From contig NZ_CP134706.1 of NCBI RefSeq assembly GCF_038246755.1, forward strand, positions 6,947,501-7,011,500: a stretch of DNA of 64,000 nucleotides. The letters are read 5' to 3'. The position numbers and the translations under genes are program-made. This DNA comes from Micromonospora sp. FIMYZ51. Lineage in GTDB: Bacteria; Actinomycetota; Actinomycetes; Mycobacteriales; Micromonosporaceae. The notes beneath the pieces are model-generated. The model was not told where the DNA came from. It did no database searches and saw nothing but the letters and a program-made list of their open reading frames with translations. Positions 41,061 through 49,003 of the stretch are shown in pieces (within the stretch, counting starts at the first letter, position 1; each line of letters begins with the position of its first letter).

Positions 41061-42503
41061 ATGCCGGCGAGCGTCGGTGAAAGGCTGGACCGCCTCGCCA
41101 CAGTCCGCCGCGTAACGCGTGGGATCGATCGAAGAACAGTCGTACGGGTCGGCATCGTGGCCGCCGTCGCCTACGCCGCATGGCTTGCCATCGGCGCTTT
41201 CGGGCGGCCGTACAACTTCTTCGACATGAAGATCTACCACGGTGCGGTGGTCTGGTGGGCGAGCGGCCATGAGCTGTACGAGTTCGTCGCGCCCGACACC
41301 ACCCTGGGATTCACCTACCCGCCCTTCGCCGGGCTGGCGATGCTGCCCATGGCGCACCTCCCGGTGGCGGCGGCCGGCCTGGTGAACGCCGTGGTCAGCA
41401 TCGCCGTCCTGGCCGTGGTGCTGGCCGCGCTGCTGCGCCCGATCGTCGACCGGATGGGCTGGCCGCTGTGGTACACGGTGGCCATCGCCACGCCGCTGGC
41501 CGTGGCGATCGAGCCGACCCGGGAGACCCTCGGCTACGGGCAGGTCAACCTGCTGCTCTTCGCTCTGGTGATAGCCGACCTGGTCGCCCTGCGCTGGCGC
41601 TCCCGGCGCGGCACCCACAGCTGCGAGAGCGACGGCCCACTGCTGCGGTTCATCTACAGCGGCGCCTGGGCCGGCGTCGGCATCGGTCTGGCCACCGCGG
41701 TCAAGCTGACGCCCGCCCTGTTCATCTTCTACCTGATGATCACCCGGCAGTGGCGGGTCGCGATGACCGCGATCGGCACCACCATCGGCGTCACGCTCGG
41801 CAGCTTCGGCATCGTCGGCGCCGAGTCCCGCGCCTACTTCGGTAGCGTGCTCTGGCAGACCGAGCGGGTGGGCGCCGCCGACATGACGCCCAACCAGTCA
41901 CTTGCCGGGTTGCTCGCCCGGCTCTACGACTCGATCGAGACGCCCGGGCTGCTCTGGCTCGCGTTCTCCGTGCTGGTGCTGGCGCTCGGCCTGTCCCGGG
42001 CCGCCGACGCCCACTCCGACGGCGACGAGCTGACCGCCTTCACCCTGGTCGGCCTGACCGCCAACGTGATCAGTCCGATCTCCTGGACGCATCACCTCGT
42101 CTGGGTGATCCCGGCCGTCATCGTGCTTGTCGACCACGCGATACGCCGCCATGACGCCAGCCGTGGGCCGGTTCCGCGGACCGCACCGGGCCCGCAGGGC
42201 GGACCACCGGCGCTCTCCGCGCTCCGCCCGCCGATCTGGTACCCGACGCTCACCGGGCTCCGGCACGGTGTCGCGGCCCTCGGGCTCTACCTGCTTTTCC
42301 TGATCTCCCCGATCTGGCCCTACGAACACCAGCTCCCGGAGGTCTCGCATTACCACGACGGCCTGTTCGGCGCGCTTATGGAGAACTCCCTGGCGCTGGC
42401 CCTGATCGTGCTGGTGGCCGCGCTGCCCTGGCGGCCCGGTGCCGAACCGGCCTTCCACACCGACCGGATGGCGCGCACCGCAATGCGGTACGCCCGCCGG
42501 TGA
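41061..42503 (+). CDS. GT87-type polyprenyl-phosphate-dependent mannosyltransferase-like protein
   Basis: A 480-residue GT-C membrane glycosyltransferase. It has about ten hydrophobic helices and the luminal-loop motif NFFDMKIYHGAVVWWASG, followed by LYEFVAPDTTLGFTYPPFAG. The Asp in the first loop is the predicted catalytic residue. The YGQVNLLLFALVIADL and the ISWTHHLVWVIPA segments are conserved in the GT87/DUF2029 family, which includes PimE. It probably uses decaprenyl-phosphate-mannose on a cell-envelope acceptor. ATG 41061 lies just after GGGGGTGG. A second member is at 51528. Confidence 0.87.
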   Translation: MPASVGERLDRLATVRRVTRGIDRRTVVRVGIVAAVAYAAWLAIGAFGRPYNFFDMKIYHGAVVWWASGHELYEFVAPDTTLGFTYPPFAGLAMLPMAHLPVAAAGLVNAVVSIAVLAVVLAALLRPIVDRMGWPLWYTVAIATPLAVAIEPTRETLGYGQVNLLLFALVIADLVALRWRSRRGTHSCESDGPLLRFIYSGAWAGVGIGLATAVKLTPALFIFYLMITRQWRVAMTAIGTTIGVTLGSFGIVGAESRAYFGSVLWQTERVGAADMTPNQSLAGLLARLYDSIETPGLLWLAFSVLVLALGLSRAADAHSDGDELTAFTLVGLTANVISPISWTHHLVWVIPAVIVLVDHAIRRHDASRGPVPRTAPGPQGGPPALSALRPPIWYPTLTGLRHGVAALGLYLLFLISPIWPYEHQLPEVSHYHDGLFGALMENSLALALIVLVAALPWRPGAEPAFHTDRMARTAMRYARR

Positions 42504-42512
42504 ACGCCTCGT

Positions 42513-42536
42513 CCGGCATCGCGGCGGCGGTGCCGG
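42513..42536. terminator. Hairpin between GT87 and moaE genes
   Basis: CCGGCATCGC and GCGGTGCCGG pair over 10 bp (one G-U) around a GGCG loop between convergent genes, nine bases after the GT87 stop. Confidence 0.55.
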
Positions 42537-42557
42537 GCATCGCCGGGCCGGGCACCC

Positions 42558-42977
42558 TCAGGGACAGTTGACCCATTCCTCGGTGCCGTCGGCGAACACC
42601 TGTCGTTTCCAGATCGGCAGCCGTGCCTTCACCTCGTCGACCAGGCGTGCGCAGGCGGCGAACGCGGCCGCCCGGTGCGCGGTGCTGACCGCCGCCACCA
42701 GGGCGATCTCGCCGATGGCGAGCGGGCCGATCCGGTGTGACACGGCCACGGCGTACACCTGGGGGTCGGCGGCGATCTCGTCGGCGACCTCGCGCAGCAC
42801 CTGCTCGGCGCTGGGATGGCCCTCGTACTCCAGGCTGGTCACCGGGCGGCCGTGGTCGTGGTCGCGGACCACACCGGCGAACGAGACCACCGCGCCGGCC
42901 CGGTGGTCGGCGACCGCCGCCTCGTGCGCGGCGAGATCCAGCGGCTGGTCGGTGACCCCACCGAGCACGATCACCAT
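42558..42977 (-). CDS. moaE: Molybdopterin synthase catalytic subunit MoaE
   Basis: This subunit adds two sulfurs from MoaD thiocarboxylate to precursor Z (cPMP). The 139-residue protein has GAVVSFAGVVRDHDHGRPV, LEYEGHPSAEQVL, the AVSHRIGPLAIGEIALV core and the catalytic KARLPIWKRQ. It is the last gene of a minus-strand moaC-mogA-moeA-moaE operon, and its ATG overlaps the moeA stop by seven bases. Its partner moaD lies 12 kb to the left. Confidence 0.95.
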   Translation of the reverse strand: MVIVLGGVTDQPLDLAAHEAAVADHRAGAVVSFAGVVRDHDHGRPVTSLEYEGHPSAEQVLREVADEIAADPQVYAVAVSHRIGPLAIGEIALVAAVSTAHRAAAFAACARLVDEVKARLPIWKRQVFADGTEEWVNCP

Positions 42978-44236
42978 GCCCGCTCCCCGGGCAGCAGTGG
43001 CAGCGGTACGACCGGCACCTGGTCACCGGCTCGGCCCGTGGTGCCGGGTCGGATCACCGCGAACCCGTCGGCGAGGGAGAGCCCGCGCAGCATCGCCGAG
43101 CCGACATGCCGGACCGGTCGGGCCGTGCCGGTCACCGGATCGCGGCGGACCAGAGCCAGGTGGGTGTAGTCACCCCGGCCCGCGATGGGCTCGGCGAGCG
43201 TGGTGTGCGGCAGGACCGGCATCGCCCGGCCGGCGAGCCCGGCCAGCAGCGGGGCGACAAGCGAGACCAGAGCGACGATTGCGGACTGCGGGTTGCCGGG
43301 CAGGCCGGCGACGAATCGGACCCGATTGTCGGTGCCGACCAGCCGGGCCAGCAGCATGGGAAAGCCGGGCCGAACCGCGACCGTGTTGACCACGTAGTCC
43401 GCACCCAGCGCCGCCAGCGCGGGGTGCAGATGGTCGACCGGGCCGTGCATCGTGCCACCGGTGGTGCAGACCAGGTCGGCGCCGGCCAACGCGGTGCGCA
43501 GGGCGGCCACGTGGGCGGGCAGCGTGTCGGCGACCGGACCCACCACGTCGGTCGGGCGGACCTGGCAGCCGTACCGGCGCAGCCAGGCCGGCAGCGCCGG
43601 GCCGAGCGCGTCGCGGACCCGGCCGGCTCCGGGCGGACCGGCGGTCAGCAACTCGTCGCCGAAGACCAGCAGCGCGGCGCGGGGTTGCCGACGTACCCGT
43701 AGCGTGTCGTGGCCGCAGGAGGCGGCCAGACCGATCATCGCCGGGTCCACCGGGGCACCGGCGGGCAGCAGTTCCTCACCGGCGGACGCCTCCTCGCCGG
43801 GCTGCCGCCAGTCCGGCGTGGCACGCGGCGCACCCTCGACCAGACCATCCGGGGTACGCGTCGACTCCTCCACCCGCAGCACGCCGGAGGTGCCCTCCGG
43901 CACCATCGCGCCAGTGGCGATCTCGACAGTCGTGCCGTCCTCGGTCAGCGGGGCCGGTGCCGAGCCGGCCAGCACCCGGCCGACGATCCGCCACGGACCG
44001 GCGCCCCGGACCGCCCAACCGTCCACGCTGGAGGTCGGGAAGGCGGGCAGGTCGGTGCGGGTGGTAAGCGGTTCGGCGAGGGTGTGCCCGTCGGCCTCGG
44101 CGAGCGGGCGCTCGACGATCGGCAGTGCGGCGGCCAGGCCGACCGCGTACACCCGGGACCGCGCCTCCTGCCAACCGGCCGGCGGTGGCGCGACCGGGTC
44201 GGCGGCGGATGCCATGTCCGTTCTCATCGAGCCCAC
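42971..44236 (-). CDS. moeA: Molybdopterin molybdotransferase MoeA
   Basis: Inserts molybdate into adenylylated molybdopterin. The 421-residue protein has LPAFPTSSVDGWAVRG, with the catalytic Asp region, then EIATGAMVPEGTSGVLRVEE and VCTTGGTMHGPVDHL. GLPGNPQSAIVALVSLVAPLL marks the MoCF domain. The final domain IV ends near LPGERAW. GTG 44236 is nine bases from the upstream gene; ATG 44227 and 44215 are alternatives. The GGTMHGP reading, where typical MoeA has GGxSxGxxD, is slightly atypical. Confidence 0.93.
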   Translation of the reverse strand: MGSMRTDMASAADPVAPPPAGWQEARSRVYAVGLAAALPIVERPLAEADGHTLAEPLTTRTDLPAFPTSSVDGWAVRGAGPWRIVGRVLAGSAPAPLTEDGTTVEIATGAMVPEGTSGVLRVEESTRTPDGLVEGAPRATPDWRQPGEEASAGEELLPAGAPVDPAMIGLAASCGHDTLRVRRQPRAALLVFGDELLTAGPPGAGRVRDALGPALPAWLRRYGCQVRPTDVVGPVADTLPAHVAALRTALAGADLVCTTGGTMHGPVDHLHPALAALGADYVVNTVAVRPGFPMLLARLVGTDNRVRFVAGLPGNPQSAIVALVSLVAPLLAGLAGRAMPVLPHTTLAEPIAGRGDYTHLALVRRDPVTGTARPVRHVGSAMLRGLSLADGFAVIRPGTTGRAGDQVPVVPLPLLPGERAW

Positions 44237-44245
44237 CGGGCGAGC

Positions 44246-44728
44246 CTAACCGCTGCGCCGGTGGTCGCCACCGCGCAACTGGTCGACGGCGTGGGCGAGA
44301 ATCGGCCCCAGCACGGCGAGGCCGTCGCGGGCCCCACCTGACGAGCCGGGCAGGTTCACCACAAGCGTGCGGCCGGCCACGCCGGCCACTCCCCGGGACA
44401 GCACCGCGGTGGGCACCTTGTCGCGGCTGCGGGCCCGGATCGCCTCCGCGATGCCGGGGACCTCGTAGTCGAGCAGGTCGCGCGTCACGTCAGGGGTGCG
44501 GTCGGTAGGGGTGATCCCGGTGCCGCCGCTGGTCAGCACCACGTCCACGGCGTCCGCCACAGCCGCGCGGATCGCCTGGCCGACCGGCTCGCCGTCGGGC
44601 ACCACCACCGGCTCGTCCACCGAGCAGCCCAGCTCACGCAGGCCGGCGACGAGCAATGGACCGCTGGTGTCGGCGTAGACGCCGGCGGCGGCCCGGTTGG
44701 ACGCCACCACCACCCGGGCGCGGATCAC
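44246..44728 (-). CDS. mogA: Molybdopterin adenylyltransferase MogA/MoaB
   Basis: The 160-residue MoCF-fold protein activates molybdopterin with ATP before metal insertion. It contains RAAAGVYADTSGPLLVAGLREL, the nucleotide motif VVLTSGGTGITPTDRTPD, and VNLPGSSGGARDGLAVL. GTG 44728 is chosen because it overlaps the moaC stop by four bases (GTGA). A longer start at GTG 44752 would overlap moaC by 28 bases. Confidence 0.92.
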   Translation of the reverse strand: MIRARVVVASNRAAAGVYADTSGPLLVAGLRELGCSVDEPVVVPDGEPVGQAIRAAVADAVDVVLTSGGTGITPTDRTPDVTRDLLDYEVPGIAEAIRARSRDKVPTAVLSRGVAGVAGRTLVVNLPGSSGGARDGLAVLGPILAHAVDQLRGGDHRRSG

Positions 44729-45216
44729 GGCCGGTTCGCCGGGCGCTCCCACCGGCCCGTCTTGCCGCCCTCCTTGGACAGCACCCGGACCGCGTCGACG
44801 CTGGCCGCCGGATCGACCGCCTTGACCATGTCGACCAGGGTCAGCCCGGCGACCGCGACGGCGGTCAACGCCTCCATCTCCACGCCGGTGCGATCGGCGG
44901 TCCGAGCGGTCGCGGTGATCTCGACGGTGTCGGTGGTCAGCGACAGGTCGACCGTCACACCGTGCAGCGCGATCGGGTGACAGAGCGGAATCAGGTCGGG
45001 GGTGCGCTTGGCGCCCATGATGCCGGCGATCCGCCCGACCGCGAGCGCGTCGCCCTTGGGTAGCCCGTCGCGGCGCAGCAACTCGACCACCTCGGAGGTG
45101 GTGCGCAGCCGGCCGGCGGCGATCGCCGAGCGGCCGGTGACCTGCTTGGCGGAGACATCGACCATGCGCGCCGCGCCGGTCTGATCGACGTGGGTGAGCT
45201 GGGCGGGTTCGGTCAC
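44725..45216 (-). CDS. moaC: Cyclic pyranopterin monophosphate synthase MoaC
   Basis: Converts 3',8-cyclo-GTP from MoaA into cPMP. The 163-residue protein begins LTHVDQTGAARMVDVSAKQVT and contains KGDALAVGRIAGIMGAKRTPDLIPLCHPIAL, which includes the active-site His, and GVEMEALTAVAVAGLTLVDMVKA. GTG 45216 starts the family-like N terminus; the longer frame upstream is not conserved-looking. It is the first gene of the four-gene molybdenum cofactor operon. A terminator-like hairpin at 45267-45292 separates it from the AfsR gene. Confidence 0.95.
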   Translation of the reverse strand: MTEPAQLTHVDQTGAARMVDVSAKQVTGRSAIAAGRLRTTSEVVELLRRDGLPKGDALAVGRIAGIMGAKRTPDLIPLCHPIALHGVTVDLSLTTDTVEITATARTADRTGVEMEALTAVAVAGLTLVDMVKAVDPAASVDAVRVLSKEGGKTGRWERPANRP

Positions 45217-45266
45217 GGTCGGGAGCCTACCCGCCGGGTCCGACGAAGCCCGTCGAAGCGTTCGGA

Positions 45267-45292
45267 GGGGCGGCACCGGACCGTGCCGCCCC
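45267..45292 (-). terminator. Terminator-like hairpin between the AfsR gene and moaC
   Basis: GGGGCGGCAC and its complement form a 10-bp stem with a CGGACC loop, 180 bases after the AfsR stop and 50 bases before moaC, on the same strand. It could end AfsR transcription or lie in the moaC leader. Nothing else is seen in 45217-45474. Confidence 0.55.
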
Positions 45293-45474
45293 CTGCCGAT
45301 TACCGACCCGCTGTCCGGTGGCTGGGGGACACCAGACGGCGGGGGCCGCCCATGAGATCCGGCAGCAGCCGGATCTCCCCCGTAGGCGAACAGACGGACG
45401 CTAGCCACCCCGGCGATAAGAAATCGATAAGGAGCACCGCCGGCCCCGCATTTGTGGCAACGCGGCCCGTCCGG

Positions 45475-48400
45475 TCAGGAGTTGCCGGGTCCGGTGGTAA
45501 CTGTTTCGGCCAGCCGGCGCTCGACCTCGAACCGCTCCGGTACCCCCATTCGGCGGAAGATCGCCAGCGCCCGCTCCCAATGACGGCGGGCCTGTCCGGG
45601 ATCGATGGCGAGAAAGTGCTCGGCCAGCCCGGCCAGGGCGCGGCCCTGCTCGTACGCGCTGTCGATCTGAATCGCCAGGGCGAGCGCCCGCTGATGCACC
45701 TGCATCGCCGCGTCCCGGTCGCCGCTGGCCGCCAGCGTCAGGCCGAGTTCGTTCAGGACACCGCATTCCGCCTGCCGTTCGGCGGAGTCCGCGATCACCG
45801 CCAGGGCGAGTTCGTGCTGCCGCCGCGCCTGCGCCAACAGGCCCGCGTGCCGGTACGCGACACCCATCATGTTGCGCGCGTCGGCCTCGCCGTAGCGGTG
45901 GCCGGTCCGATCGTAGAGGACCAGGGCGGACCCCAGCAGGCGCAGCGCCTGCCGGTGGTCGCCCTGCCGCACCCGCACCGCAGCTATGTGACTGAGCGCG
46001 TTGGCGATCTGGTAGCGGTCCCCCTCCACCCGGGCCCAGAACAGGTGCGACCGATGGGCCCGCAGCGCCTGCCGGTAACGCCCCATCGAGGCCATGGCGA
46101 GCCCGATGTTCGGCAGATGTATCCGGACCCGGTTCATGTACTTCAACGGCAGGTCGCGCAACGCCTCCGTGCCGAGCGCCGCGGCGCGCTCCAGATCACC
46201 CATCGCCCAGTAGACGACACTGAGGTTGCCACGGACCTTCGCGATCGCGAGCTTGTCGTTGGACTTCTGACCGATGATCAGGGCAGCCTCGAGACACTTG
46301 ATCGCCCGACGATACGAACCCGTCTTGGTCAACGCCGAAGCCAGATAATTGTTCATCGAAGCCATCGCCGGAAGATTTCCGGACCGCTCCGCAGCGGCGA
46401 GCCCAAATTCGTGGGTACGGAGAATGTCCTCGAAATAGCCGCGCACATAAAAGAAGCGCCACAGCACCCGGGCCATTCTCCAGGCGTAACCTTCGAATCC
46501 GTACTCGCTCGCCATCTCGATCAGCAGGATCAGATTGCTGCGTTCCCGTTCGAGCCAACCGACGTCGACGGTGCCGGGAGCGGGCAACAGATCCGGGCGC
46601 TCCGGCGCTGCGCTACCGACGTCCTCCCGGACGTCCACGATCCGGTTCAGCGTCTCCCCAGCCGCGATCGAGAGGTGCAGCACGACATCGAAGAGGCTGG
46701 CCAGAGCCGCCCGCCGCAGCTCGGCGGAATCGGTCTCCAGGCACCGCTGCCGGGCGTACTGGCGGACCAGATCGTGCATCCGGTGGCGACCGCTCTCCGA
46801 CTCCTCCACCAGGTGCCGATCAACCAGGTCGTCGAGGATCTGGCCGGCCTTCGCGTGGGACAGCCCGGCCATCGCGGCGACCATCGTCACGTCGAAGTAG
46901 CCGGCATGCAGCCCGAGTAGCCGGAACACCCGCTTGGTCACCTCGTGCAGCGGCTCGTACGAGGCACCGAACGCCGAGGCGACGCTGCGGTCCCCCATGC
47001 CGAAGGTCGCCAGGTTCGGCTCCGCCACGGTCAACTGGCGCACCAGGTCGGCCAGCCGACGGGTGCGCCGATGGGCCAGGCGTGACCCGACCAGCCGGAT
47101 CGCCAGCGGCAGATGCCCGCAACGGCGAACGATCTCCGCCGCCGCCTCGGGTTCGGCCCGCACCCGGTCCGCCCCGGCACTGGCGGTCAGCAGCCGCAAC
47201 CCCTCCTCGGGCGAGAGCACGGGCAGCGACTCGGGTGGCCCCACGTCCAGGTCGACAAGCCGTCGCCGGGAGGTGACCAGCACGACCGAGCCGGAGGCCA
47301 CGGGTAGCAGCGGAACCACCTGCCTGCTGTCCGCCGCGTTGTCGAGCACGATGACGACCCGCCGGGAGGAGAGCTCACGCCGCCAGAGCGCCCGACGTTC
47401 CTCCGGATCGATCGGAATCCGGCCGGCCGGTACGCCCAACTGGCGCAGCAGGGCCACCAGGGCGCTGGCCGGCTCGACCAGGTTGTCGTCCTGGTGACCG
47501 CGCAGATCGATGTAGAGCTGGCCGTCCGGGCACCACTCCAGCAACTGGCGGGCCACATGCACGGCGAGGGTGGTCTTGCCGCTGCCCGGCATCCCGTCGA
47601 TCAGGTGGATCACCGGCTGCGTCCCACCGGCGGCCCGGGTCTTGGCCACCATCCGATCCACCACCTCGGCCCGGCCGACGAAGTCGGCCACCGGCCTGGG
47701 CAGCCAGTCCCACTCATGCCGGTCGGGCCGGTGCGCACCGGTCGCCGACGGCCCGGCTGCCGGCGCCTCCTGCCGGCCGCCGCCGATCGGCTGGGGTGGG
47801 TGCGCGACCAACTCCTGATACAGCTGCCGAAGATCCGCTCCCGGCGCCACGCCGAGTTCGGTGGCGATGGCGCGAGCGGCCGAGCGGTAGACGGAGATCG
47901 CGCCGGCAACGTCGCCACGGCGACGCAGCGCCCGCATCAGCAGCAGCAGCACCGGTTCCCGGAACGGCTGGGCCGCCACCGCGCTGCGCAGCAGCGGGAT
48001 CGCCTCGTCGACCTGGTCCGCCTCGAGGGCCATCCCGGCGGACAACTCGACCGCAAGCAGGTACTGCTCCTGCACGGCGGCCACCTGGGCCCGCAGATTC
48101 GGACCGAGCGGAATCCCGGCGAGGGGTGGCCCGATCCACCGGGACATCGCCTGCCCCAGGAGCGACCGCACCGGCTCCACCTGCCCGCCAGCGGCCAGCC
48201 GGCGGGCCTGTTCGAGCTGATCGAGGAAACCGAGCAGGTCCACCTCCTGCGCGGTGACGTCCAGGCGGTAGCCGTTGCCCTGCCGGACGAGGACACCCTT
48301 GCCGGTGTCGTACGCCTCGAAGGCACGCCGCAGGTTTGCGGCGTACGTCCGGACGTTGGGTACCGCCGAGCGGGGCGGACCGGTCGGCCAGATCTCGTCG

Positions 48401-48537
48401 ACCAACTCCTCCAAGGCAACCGTCCGCCCAGGTCGCATCGCCAGCATGGCCAGCACGGTGCGCTGCTTCGGCGTGCCCAGGTCGACCCTCGATCCATCGA
48501 ACGCCACTCGAAGGCCGCCAAGCATCTCAATCTTCAC
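45475..48537 (-). CDS. AfsR/SARP-type transcriptional regulator with NB-ARC and TPR domains
   Basis: The protein has 1,020 residues. The N-terminal OmpR-like DNA-binding domain (IEMLGGLRVAFDGSRVDLGTPKQ ... ALEELVDEIWP) is followed by a bacterial transcriptional activation domain to ~245. An NB-ARC ATPase has Walker A GMPGSGKT (~312) and VVIVLDNAADSRQV. The C-terminal ~350 residues are TPR-like repeats (GDHRQALRLLGSALVLYDRTG, GRALAGLAEHFL). This is the AfsR layout, which in actinomycetes activates secondary-metabolite or developmental genes. No biosynthetic cluster is adjacent. GTG 48537 is preceded by GGGGAA and chosen over upstream starts. Confidence 0.92.
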   Translation of the reverse strand: MKIEMLGGLRVAFDGSRVDLGTPKQRTVLAMLAMRPGRTVALEELVDEIWPTGPPRSAVPNVRTYAANLRRAFEAYDTGKGVLVRQGNGYRLDVTAQEVDLLGFLDQLEQARRLAAGGQVEPVRSLLGQAMSRWIGPPLAGIPLGPNLRAQVAAVQEQYLLAVELSAGMALEADQVDEAIPLLRSAVAAQPFREPVLLLLMRALRRRGDVAGAISVYRSAARAIATELGVAPGADLRQLYQELVAHPPQPIGGGRQEAPAAGPSATGAHRPDRHEWDWLPRPVADFVGRAEVVDRMVAKTRAAGGTQPVIHLIDGMPGSGKTTLAVHVARQLLEWCPDGQLYIDLRGHQDDNLVEPASALVALLRQLGVPAGRIPIDPEERRALWRRELSSRRVVIVLDNAADSRQVVPLLPVASGSVVLVTSRRRLVDLDVGPPESLPVLSPEEGLRLLTASAGADRVRAEPEAAAEIVRRCGHLPLAIRLVGSRLAHRRTRRLADLVRQLTVAEPNLATFGMGDRSVASAFGASYEPLHEVTKRVFRLLGLHAGYFDVTMVAAMAGLSHAKAGQILDDLVDRHLVEESESGRHRMHDLVRQYARQRCLETDSAELRRAALASLFDVVLHLSIAAGETLNRIVDVREDVGSAAPERPDLLPAPGTVDVGWLERERSNLILLIEMASEYGFEGYAWRMARVLWRFFYVRGYFEDILRTHEFGLAAAERSGNLPAMASMNNYLASALTKTGSYRRAIKCLEAALIIGQKSNDKLAIAKVRGNLSVVYWAMGDLERAAALGTEALRDLPLKYMNRVRIHLPNIGLAMASMGRYRQALRAHRSHLFWARVEGDRYQIANALSHIAAVRVRQGDHRQALRLLGSALVLYDRTGHRYGEADARNMMGVAYRHAGLLAQARRQHELALAVIADSAERQAECGVLNELGLTLAASGDRDAAMQVHQRALALAIQIDSAYEQGRALAGLAEHFLAIDPGQARRHWERALAIFRRMGVPERFEVERRLAETVTTGPGNS

Positions 48538-49003
48538 ATTCCCCGGGCTCCTGTCGGGAGAGCATTTCGCGTGGTCGAACCTTAACAATGCGCAGCCAAC
48601 CCGGCAGCTGACAACAAACACTCCCCCGGGGGAGTGGCGTCACCCCGCCTTTCAGTACGAGAATCCGCGGTGACGGTGGCGTGAATTACCTGCACGGGTA
48701 CCACCCAGGAAGGCACCGGAGGACCCGTATCTCCGATGCGCTCCGCATATCTCGCTATGACGGAACGTTATGGATAGTCATGCTATTGGCTAATTCTGCG
48801 TATTGTCACATTTATTCTGGCTTGACCGACCTGCCACGACTTAACGTCTTTCTCGTCACCGCAGGAAATCTCCTCGGAGAGCTGGGGCTTGAGATTCAAG
48901 GAGGCTGGCATGCGCGGCAACGACTGGGGATGATCTGTTTCTCGGGACTTCGGACCGCTGACGGTAGGCTGTCACCACGGTGGAGTCGGCCGTCAGGAGT
49001 GGC
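48538..49003. other. Intergenic region between the divergent AfsR and GGDEF-EAL genes
   Basis: This 466-base region includes a markedly AT-richer patch at about 48721-48860 (for example TTATGGATAGTCATGCTATT), which fits divergent promoters or operators. A 108-codon open frame at 48681-49007 has atypical codon use and overlaps the GGDEF-EAL start, so I do not call it a gene. No convincing -35/-10 pair can be fixed by eye. Confidence 0.5.
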
